From Cryoendolithus antarcticus (lineage: Eukaryota; Ascomycota; Dothideomycetes; Cladosporiales; Cladosporiaceae), in NCBI GenBank assembly GCA_002077065.1, contig NAJO01000015.1:868001-932000 (forward strand): DNA of 64,000 bases. Direction: 5' to 3'. Both the position numbers and the translations under genes were made by a program. The first letter of the stretch is position 1. Each line of letters starts with the position of its first letter. Positions 57,064 to 64,000 of the stretch are shown piece by piece. The notes beneath the pieces are model-generated. The model was not told the origin of the DNA. It made no database searches and was given only the letters and a program-made list of their open reading frames with translations.

Positions 57064-58170
57064 ATGTCACAATCATTTGCCACACGTCTGCAGAGCGCAG
57101 CTGCACGTAACAGAGAACTCCTTTCGATTATCGCGCAGAACGATCATGCACCATCGGCGCTTCCGCAGAACGCTGCGTACATTACGGATCTCGACGCACA
57201 ACTCAAGAAGACAGATGTCGAGTTGAAGAAGCTCCATGCCATCACTGAAGATGAGCGAAAGGACCATGTCGAGTATCGTGACAGCACATTCAAGCGATAC
57301 GCCCACAAGATAGGTGGCAAGAAGGGCCAGGAGAAGTTCACTTCCAAGCAGGAAAAAGAAGAACGCGAGTTCCTTGAAGCGTGGCAAAAGGAGCGTGAGG
57401 CCATTGCACGTCGAGAAGAGATCGCTCGTGCCCTCGACATTGCCCAAGTCGACAAGCAGACTCTCGGGCAAGCTGCACTCCAGTACCAAAATGCTCAGAC
57501 AGAGCTTGACCAGATGTATGCGCAGCTCTTCAACGGCCCAACTCCGGAGGTTCCAGGCGAGGACCAGATGGAGCAGACGGTCCAGCATCTAGTTCAGTAT
57601 CTGGATCAATGCCAGCAACGTTTCAATACCGAGAAGTCGGCTGGCGAGGCACTACGTGGCGTCGAGAAACTTATCGCAGCCGCCAACAAGAACATGCGGG
57701 AGGCTCTCAGCATGTCCCGCATGGACATGATGGGAGGCGGCACTTTCATCGACATGATGGAACGTGACGCTCTGTCCCGGGCTGGCGTCGCTATATCAGA
57801 AGCCATCGTTCACATGAATGCTGCTCGACAATTGCAGCCGGCCATACAGCCGCTTGACAACGTCAATATTGACATGGGCCATGCGATGTCTGATATGTTC
57901 TTCGACAACATCTTCACAGACATGGCGCAGCATGAGAGAATCCAAGGCAGTGCTATGCAACTGCAGAGAGCTGACGATCAGTTGAAGGAGCAGATCCGCC
58001 TGCAGCTTGTGAGGGCTGGAGGCGCTAGGGACCAGCTGGCGCAGGCGAAGCAGGACACCGAGAACGTGCGAGAGGAGCTGCAGAGGATTCGAGCTGAGAC
58101 GTTCGAGACTTACGGGCAGAACATGTACCAGGGTCAGAGTGCTGATGCACCGCCGCCGTATGTCGGCTAG
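57064..58170 (+). CDS. Fungal coiled-coil protein with C-terminal PPPY motif
   Basis: Intronless, 368 aa. Mostly helical: Glu/Lys/Gln-rich coiled coil at about 40-150 and 165-215, a Met-rich middle (SMSRMDMMGGGTFIDMMERD), then another coiled coil (about 285-345). The C-terminus DAPPPYVG carries a PPxY motif, the classic ligand of WW domains such as those of Rsp5/NEDD4 ligases. The pattern recalls ESCRT or adaptor-type proteins, but no catalytic or membrane segment is present. I do not recognise a named family, although the length and composition suggest a conserved ascomycete protein. Possible role: trafficking adaptor or scaffold (inference only). Confidence 0.72.
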   Translation: MSQSFATRLQSAAARNRELLSIIAQNDHAPSALPQNAAYITDLDAQLKKTDVELKKLHAITEDERKDHVEYRDSTFKRYAHKIGGKKGQEKFTSKQEKEEREFLEAWQKEREAIARREEIARALDIAQVDKQTLGQAALQYQNAQTELDQMYAQLFNGPTPEVPGEDQMEQTVQHLVQYLDQCQQRFNTEKSAGEALRGVEKLIAAANKNMREALSMSRMDMMGGGTFIDMMERDALSRAGVAISEAIVHMNAARQLQPAIQPLDNVNIDMGHAMSDMFFDNIFTDMAQHERIQGSAMQLQRADDQLKEQIRLQLVRAGGARDQLAQAKQDTENVREELQRIRAETFETYGQNMYQGQSADAPPPYVG

Positions 58171-58644
58171 CTGCCGTTGACTCCATCTACCTGGCTCGAA
58201 AAATCGTACTCGTGCGGTGAGACAAAGTCGCGCATGGGAAAGTATTTCGAGCACGGCGCGCAGCGGTTGCACTTCTGATGCTTGGTCATACGCCGGCAAG
58301 CTGCAGGTTTAGCAAACAGAACTCTCTCGCGTCGCAGTACAGCCAGCATGCGCCACGAGACAATTCCTGGACGAAACGAATGAGATCTTCTCTCGGGTAT
58401 GCATGACATCTCTCGCCGTGCATGTAGTATGGCAGGGCCAATCTCGCTGCTTCTGTGCTTCGGTCTGCGCCCAAGAGGTTGCCTTCGTTTGAAACATCAT
58501 TTGCCGTCTGCGCATCGTACGACACTGGCTCGAGTTATCGTTTCAGCTGCGCAATACAAGTACAGATCTCAGTACTGCTCTTGATCTTTCAAGTCTCATC
58601 CTTTTCACAAATACTAGACCGAACCACACCAACGGAACGACAAC
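58171..58644. other. Intergenic spacer
   Basis: 474 bp between two plus-strand unknown genes. No feature recognised beyond expected UTR/promoter sequence. Confidence 0.4.
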
Positions 58645-59787
58645 ATGCCCAATCCATGGGAGATTCAGCGGTGGACCGGACAATCGGCACCTCCTCTGAG
58701 GCCTCTGATACCCTTCGGCCCGCCGGCTCTCCTACCTCACCCTCGCAGCGTTGGCCCTGTCGCCTTGCCTTGGCTCGGCGCATGTAGTGCTGCGCCCTTT
58801 GACATGCGACAGCAAGCTCTGGCCCAGATACTCCCCAGATTCCCGCTTCAGCACTTGACTACGCCGTACGACTTCAACAACATCATCAACCCCTGGGTCC
58901 GAACAAATCCGGAGGTTGTGCCTAGTCTCTGGAACGCCCTCCAGCAAGACGGACTTCGCCGCGCCTTCCACTTGGTGCTGGGCGCCGTAGCTGCGTCCAG
59001 TGGGCTCAATGCCGTAGATGACTTCTGTCAACGCCTTCTGGCTGAGCTGGATATCGCGTTGCGCGAGGATACGCGATACTCCATAAGTCAATCGAGCCTA
59101 TCGGTCTCGTGGCATAGTCAGCATCTATTCCGGGCCTTCGCAGAGATCTCGCACTCGTGTCATAGTCAACTCCTGGGCGATGTGCTGAGAGACTTCTTTC
59201 AGACTCACATACGACATCTGGCTGAATATGACTCGCCGCGCTGTCTAGCGCAGTGGTGTCACTCGATCATGCGGAGCTTCATGGCGACGGAGGACAAAGA
59301 CCTCTGCTTTATCACTCTCCTCGAGCACCGTCCGGACCTTATCGATGAGCTAGAGCTCGAACCTGGTCCGAGGTCGCGACGCGTCAAAGACTACTTGATT
59401 CATCTTGCGGTTGAGGATGGTCTACCAGTGATGACCACAAGATCGTCCCGTTCCGGCTACCCGAACGACAATGACTACGCTTCTCGGGATGATTGGAATG
59501 GCTTTGGTCGCTGTACAGACGATGAGGATTGCATTGCCGAGTCCCAGAACAGACGAGACTTCCATCGCAACGAAGCTGAGCGGCTGAACGACAAAATTGC
59601 GCGATTCGGGACGGCAAGTAGTGGACGACGACGTGGTAGATCATTGGACCCCTGGGATGATTCAGGGCATCGAGGGTTTGGCTTCCCGCAAGGAAGACCA
59701 CAATGGCGTGATAGAAGCCTGCCGCCGCATTCAGGATTCCGGAGCCGCTTGCGGTCATGGGGATGGAGCCCTGGCTGGCCGTGGTGA
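58645..59787 (+). CDS. Uncharacterised protein with Arg/Gly/Asp-rich tail
   Basis: Intronless, 380 aa from ATG 58645. A Pro-rich start (residues 1-50) is followed by a helical domain of about 200 residues (VVPSLWNALQQDGLRRAFHL, then SQLLGDVLRDFFQTHIRHL). A disordered Arg/Gly/Ser/Trp-rich tail ends WGWSPGWPW. The helical domain resembles no family I can name. The tail has RGR and RSR clusters that may bind RNA (inference). The next gene is in the same direction 600 bp downstream. Confidence 0.55.
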   Translation: MPNPWEIQRWTGQSAPPLRPLIPFGPPALLPHPRSVGPVALPWLGACSAAPFDMRQQALAQILPRFPLQHLTTPYDFNNIINPWVRTNPEVVPSLWNALQQDGLRRAFHLVLGAVAASSGLNAVDDFCQRLLAELDIALREDTRYSISQSSLSVSWHSQHLFRAFAEISHSCHSQLLGDVLRDFFQTHIRHLAEYDSPRCLAQWCHSIMRSFMATEDKDLCFITLLEHRPDLIDELELEPGPRSRRVKDYLIHLAVEDGLPVMTTRSSRSGYPNDNDYASRDDWNGFGRCTDDEDCIAESQNRRDFHRNEAERLNDKIARFGTASSGRRRGRSLDPWDDSGHRGFGFPQGRPQWRDRSLPPHSGFRSRLRSWGWSPGWPW

Positions 59788-60387
59788 GAGCTACATGAAG
59801 CTTCTGGGCGGAGATAGCAAGAGATCTCGATGGAGCGGTAGGCCATGCTGTAATAATGGTGCCGTCTTACAAGGTCTCCCTGCGAGACCTCAGTGCCCGA
59901 CTCATATACTATGCATTGCCACCAATTCTCCACAAGCTTGCAACCCTGCTTAGTCACCATCAATGCGCCTACAGTACCGTAGCTGGCATGTCAAACGGGT
60001 ATGGGACGAATGCGACCCGTTGACGCATGTCTTCTCGGGTGCTTGCTTCTCAATGGACCCGCAGTGCAGCGTTGGACTGACGTCTTGGGTTTGTGTAGTG
60101 CACGAACTACGTCCCGGCCACTAGAAGCAGTAGTGAACCTACGCTTAGCACTCGACGAGGCTGCGTAGGTTCTGGAGGTAGACTGGACATCTGCGAACAC
60201 ATTTGCACATGTCAGGCAAGGTTACTCCATCACGTGCTCATCATTGTGAGCCAGGTCACCATACTTCCATGTCCGCGATCTGACTGACATCGTATGCTCC
60301 CGTCACAGTTACTCACTCCATTGCGACAAAACTGCCCTCCCGATCTGACACATCAACAACTCTGCCACTACTTCGATCATTGTGAAG
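59788..60387. other. Intergenic spacer
   Basis: 600 bp between two plus-strand genes. Short frames on both strands without support. No RNA gene recognised. Confidence 0.4.
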
Positions 60388-61461
60388 ATGACGGACGACG
60401 GCATGATGAGTACGGCGGAACTTGAGGCGGAAATGCAAGCGCTTGAGGCCTCACTGATGGCTGGACTCACCGAGGATCTCAGTGTCAATGAGCAATCGAC
60501 GAACGACGACAGGGCGATGCGTGAGACACCGGAGACGAGGCGATCCTCACCTCAGAAAGACGGGGGGCACGTCGATCATTTGTACGCAGACGACGTGTTA
60601 CCTGCTCAGCAGGCAGAGGTCGGCAATCTTGCGGAAGTGACCACTGAAGCAGTTACCGCCGGCGAGCAAATCAGCAGCGCCGCCATTGAGGCGAATGGCG
60701 AAGGTGTCTCAACTTTCGACGACACGATAGGCGCACCCACAGGTCCCCGCAGACGTCGCGGCAAGAAGGTGAATGCAGGATGGGACTCAGATTACGAGCC
60801 CGACAACGAAGGGAACCAAGCACTCTCGGCAAAAATCACTGGCAAAGGCAGCACTGCGCGGAAGACCAGGTTGAAGGCAGCCACCGGCGTCGCTGGGTTA
60901 AAGCGTACCAGTGTAGCGCGAGACTCCCCATCAGCCGTTGTGAGGAGGCGCAAGTCGACGGTGTCCATCCCTGCTGGAAGAGTCCGCAGGCCGCCAACGA
61001 ACGGCATCATCGACTCTCGCCCTCTCGGTCGTACTCTCGAAGAATGCGACCCAGCTGACCAGATGCTCTTCACCAAAGCCTCTGCTGCTGTTCCATGGCC
61101 AGAGATCCACGCGACCTGGAAGGAGATGACAGGGACTGAACCTGCCGCCTCGACGTTGCCGAACAGGTTTAAGCGGCTCAGGGAGAATTTTAGCACCATC
61201 AACGAGGAAGACCGGCCATTCTTACTGGATGCCAAGGAGGAAGTTGAGAGGGAGTGGCAGGCGATGAAATGGGCCAAGATTGCTGAACGCGTGAAGGAAA
61301 AGGGAGGGGAGGGCTATCAAGCGGATGTGCTGCAGAGGCCGTGGAAGAAATTGATGGTTGCGGAAGGACTGCGTCCGCCGCCTGGGCTTATCGATCCGGA
61401 TTGGCAGATTGAGGTGAAAAAGGGTGGAGAGTCTGATGGTGGAAATGGCGAGGCGGCGTGA
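60388..61461 (+). CDS. Myb/SANT-like nuclear protein
   Basis: Intronless, 357 aa. ATG 60388 is chosen over the in-frame GTG six bases upstream. Acidic N-terminus (ELEAEMQALEASLMAG), then a basic, Lys/Arg-rich middle with a likely nuclear signal (GPRRRRGKKVN and VVRRRKSTV). A C-terminal helical region at about 220-330 includes FTKASAAVPWPEIHATWKEM, LPNRFKRLRENF and EREWQAMKWAKIAERVKEKG. The WPEIHATWKEMTG...LPNRFKRL arrangement matches the Myb/SANT-like domain common in Dothideomycetes, where the first Trp packs a helix and the second half repeats the fold. It probably binds DNA or chromatin; targets are unknown. Confidence 0.66.
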   Translation: MTDDGMMSTAELEAEMQALEASLMAGLTEDLSVNEQSTNDDRAMRETPETRRSSPQKDGGHVDHLYADDVLPAQQAEVGNLAEVTTEAVTAGEQISSAAIEANGEGVSTFDDTIGAPTGPRRRRGKKVNAGWDSDYEPDNEGNQALSAKITGKGSTARKTRLKAATGVAGLKRTSVARDSPSAVVRRRKSTVSIPAGRVRRPPTNGIIDSRPLGRTLEECDPADQMLFTKASAAVPWPEIHATWKEMTGTEPAASTLPNRFKRLRENFSTINEEDRPFLLDAKEEVEREWQAMKWAKIAERVKEKGGEGYQADVLQRPWKKLMVAEGLRPPPGLIDPDWQIEVKKGGESDGGNGEAA

Positions 61462-62055
61462 ACTTCAATCTCACTGGCACAGCGATAGTCATGTGTGCTG
61501 CCACTCTCTGGTTGGTAGTAGCGGTAGCGAGGTAGCCCAGAACCGAACCCCTGAAACACATGCTATTCTACATCTCTCCGCGCCGTGCACAGCTTGCACC
61601 TTCGCCTCTCGAGGGGTTTCACCTCTGAGAACTGCTCCTATCAGTTTGGTCGTAGTCGTGAAATATTTCGCTGCTGCATCACCGAGAGCCATAGCTAGAC
61701 AAGGACCTCGAGTCGCAAGTTGCAGCGTGTGCAGCCTCTCGTCAGACTGATCTGTGCTAGTCTGACGTTCCGGGTTTTTTTTGATGGCTGCACGAGAGGG
61801 TCTCAGAACTTCCGGAGACTCGATGGTAGGGAGGCCATGTGGTGGCATGCGATTCTACCAGGCTCTACAAAGTCTTTCATGGTCTGCCGTAGAATCGCCT
61901 GGTGTGAATGTTTGTAAGATATCGAAGAGAAGTATGAAGTCCATCGAAGACTACTTCCTCCACGTGTCAGCTACGTGTCAGTGCATGGCAACGGAACATG
62001 TTCACATATCGTTCTTTATGCCATTATTGTATGATGTGATAACGATGCTAACAAT
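61462..62055. other. Intergenic spacer upstream of BOS1
   Basis: 594 bp. It contains an eight-T run (about 61773-61780) and a direct repeat of ACGTGTCAG separated by about 10 bp (about 61962-61980). No gene seen. Confidence 0.4.
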
Positions 62056-62894
62056 ATGGTATGTCACCCGACTTCGATCGCCGCACACATCACTAATGCC
62101 ACGTCCAGAGCGCCCTTTACAACTCCGCCCTCCGCCAGTCCAAATCCATCCGCGCCGACCTGACCTCCCTCGCCGACGCTCCAGCTTCGAACCCAGCGCT
62201 CCAAGGCCAACTCACAACCTCCATCTCTTCCTTCTCCCGCACTCTAGACGACTATCAACGTAGTGTAGACTCCGAGCTTGTCATCGACAAAGCAGCCAAA
62301 GGAAGGGATCGCATTCTGAATTTCCGTTCCGAGCTTTTGGACTTTCGGTCTCGGTTTGCGGAGCTGAAGGACGAGAAAGAGGAAGCGAGGACTGCTGCAG
62401 ATCGCACGGAGCTGCTGGGAAGAAGACCGCATGCTAGTAACACACCAGAGAACCCGTACAGCGATGCTGCGGTGAGCTCTGGTGCTGCAGGAGGGCAGAA
62501 TGTGAACCCGTTGTTCAGGACTTCGAACCCCAACTTCGTACCTGGACAGAGCGGAGTGAACAGCTATTCGACCTACCAATCACCCTACGGACTGGGAGAT
62601 GATCAGAATCGGGAGAATCACGCCCTGAAGGAACAAAGCTTCTTCGGCAACTCGAATGCAACGCTGGACGAGTACCTAGAACGTGGTAGGGCTGTGCTAG
62701 GGGATCTAGGCGATCAGAGAGAGACGCTAAAGGGCGTGCAGAGGAAGCTGTATAATGTTGGAACTACGCTGGGGATATCCGGAGATACGATACGCATGGT
62801 CGAACGAAGGGCGAAGCAGGACAAGTGGATCTTTTGGGCAGGCGTGGTGGTGTTTTTGGTGTTTGTCTATTTCGTGTTCAAATACCTTCGGTGA
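62056..62894 (+). CDS. BOS1: ER-Golgi Qb-SNARE BOS1 (membrin/GOSR2)
   Basis: Two exons: the ATG alone (62056-62058) and 62109-62894 (262 aa in all). The 50 nt intron starts GTATGT and ends GTCCAG. The open frame from 62109 begins SALYNSALRQSKSIRADLTS, the conserved BOS1 start, which lacks a Met unless the one-codon exon is used. The SNARE motif (about 170-235) includes QRETLKGVQRKLYNVGTTLG. A C-terminal membrane anchor (IFWAGVVVFLVFVYFVFKYL) ends the protein with only one residue outside. It acts on ER-derived COPII vesicles fusing with the Golgi, with Sec22, Bet1 and Sed5. The residue count matches the family. Confidence 0.94.
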
Positions 62895-63190
62895 AGCATG
62901 TGATGACTGAGACCATGCATTGATGGTTTAGCAGGGCGTTCAGGCATAGGAGGATGGAGTAATATTGCGAGGTAAGCTTGGAACGCATTCTCAATGCTCT
63001 GCTTTACCATGATCAAAGCTAGACAAAGTACACTCCAGCAGCTTTTGAACAGTGAACCCTCATATACCGAGCACTTGCTCCCGAGCCATACATACAATGA
63101 TCCAATCGCCAGCGAATCCCAACGCCGGAACCTATTCTCGGGCCACTCACTCCAGGCACTTCGTATTACAACGGTGACAGCTCGCCCTTG

Positions 63191-63421
63191 CTATCGCAGC
63201 GCAGCCCATGTTCCTAGCGTCAGAGTATCAATCCTCCCAGCCTTCCTGGCTGCTTGCTTCTCCCCAGCCGAGAGAGGACTTGTCGATTTGCTAGACTTCG
63301 AGCTCGGAAGGAATTTTGATTTGAGTAGCTTTGTTGTCGAGCTGATGCTTGACGTGGTCATGATAGAGGCATTGTCCGAGGCAAGGGACCGACCTCGTGC
63401 GTCGTTGGGGTGGGAAGACAT
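63191..63421 (-). CDS. Short Ser/Lys-rich ORF
   Basis: 76 codons from ATG 63421 to the stop at 63191, with Ser/Thr and Lys enrichment (STTKLLKSKFLPSSKSSKST). No family or splice evidence supports it beyond the start and composition. It could be a small fungal protein or a chance frame between BOS1 and the window end. Confidence 0.35.
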   Translation of the reverse strand: MSSHPNDARGRSLASDNASIMTTSSISSTTKLLKSKFLPSSKSSKSTSPLSAGEKQAARKAGRIDTLTLGTWAALR

Positions 63422-64000
63422 AGTTGGTCTTGTTGTGTAGTGATGTTGGGAGTAGATTTAATATTGAAGTAATGTAGTTGGAGACGGCGATGGGCTTATT
63501 TGAGAGCTCTCTGATGGTTGGAATCGTATTGCTTGATGACCGCAGTGAAGTGGTATGAATGTCGTGTCTGGGTTTGCTTACCTTTTCATCCTTCGAGGAG
63601 GATGCGAGTGTACTTATACCCATATACTCGCTCACACGACATCAAGGTCGCGTCGGTCTGAAACCAGTCACGCTCAAACACCGATCACGGAAACGAGCTT
63701 TGCAGATCATGAGTCGAATGGTCATTGGAGGTAGTTTTGCTCGCCAATGCGAGGCAACCAAACGACCTGATGTTGCTGTTGAAGTCAGAGTGGAGCAAAG
63801 GTGAAGTCCGATCGCGTTACCAAGTGATGAAAGTCTGTTCTTTCACGGTGGTAGATATTGGGTCGACCGAAGTACAGACTTGATGACAATATCGAAGTCC
63901 GTCGACTCCGATCCTTCGAGTCAGGCGTCCACTGCAGGCGGCAGGTGAGTCTTACCATTGTGGCTGTGGCCGACCAGTGATGCGGAGGCATTGAGAGCGG
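63422..64000. other. Right-edge region, unexplained
   Basis: The last 579 bp hold no supported CDS. A minus-strand GTAAGA donor-like site near 63950 and a nearby CTGCAG may be part of a gene that extends beyond the window. The sequence here is too short to judge. Confidence 0.3.

Overview
This window is nuclear DNA from a filamentous ascomycete, most likely a Dothideomycete. The genes are compact and GC-rich. Introns are short (about 45-70 nt) with GT..AG ends and CTAAC/CTGAC branch sites. The proteins match fungal versions of HOG1, mitochondrial 2-methylcitrate-cycle enzymes, REC8, UPF2, MCM3, BOS1 and AVL9. No rRNA, tRNA, CRISPR array, transposon or prophage was recognised, and operon logic does not apply. 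Exon boundaries were worked out by hand from splice signals, phase and protein continuity. Many starts and ends were corrected from the longest open frame.

Layout. 1-9.9 kb: a peroxiredoxin-like protein (cut by the left edge), a four-helix membrane protein, mitochondrial ferredoxin/adrenodoxin reductase, L-2-hydroxyglutarate dehydrogenase, a BTB protein and an unknown protein. 10.4-18.3 kb: a spliced SAM methyltransferase, an LSH/DDM1-type SNF2 remodeller, Mediator subunit MED21, a small unknown protein and AVL9. 18.9-26.5 kb: the osmostress MAP kinase HOG1 (8 exons), an SDR oxidoreductase, then 2-methylisocitrate lyase and 2-methylcitrate synthase head to head over a 400 bp shared promoter. 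26.9-35.1 kb: UBP6, REC8, a fibroin-3-like membrane protein and a La RNA-binding protein. 35.1-40.7 kb: a gene-poor stretch holding two tandem secreted cyanovirin-N-like (CVNH) paralogues with matching exon structure. 40.7-46.4 kb: a sugar/H+ symporter, a RING E3 ligase and a cyclin-like protein. 46.4-48.6 kb: a strand-asymmetric spacer with an open frame that lacks an ATG. 48.6-63 kb: UPF2, FYV7, MCM3, a coiled-coil protein ending in PPPY, an unknown protein, a Myb/SANT-like protein and the SNARE BOS1 (start codon alone on its first exon), then a short Ser/Lys-rich ORF.

Most of the window is conserved housekeeping DNA: replication, chromatin, mRNA surveillance, secretion and mitochondrial metabolism. 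Many genes sit as head-to-head pairs over 0.25-1.3 kb or tail-to-tail pairs over 40-140 bp. The two groupings with functional meaning are the methylcitrate-cycle pair and the CVNH pair. I found no clear evidence of a wholly new multi-gene system. The best leads are the CVNH pair, the methylcitrate pair, LEA-like repeats at both ends of the La protein, and several lineage-specific unknown proteins.
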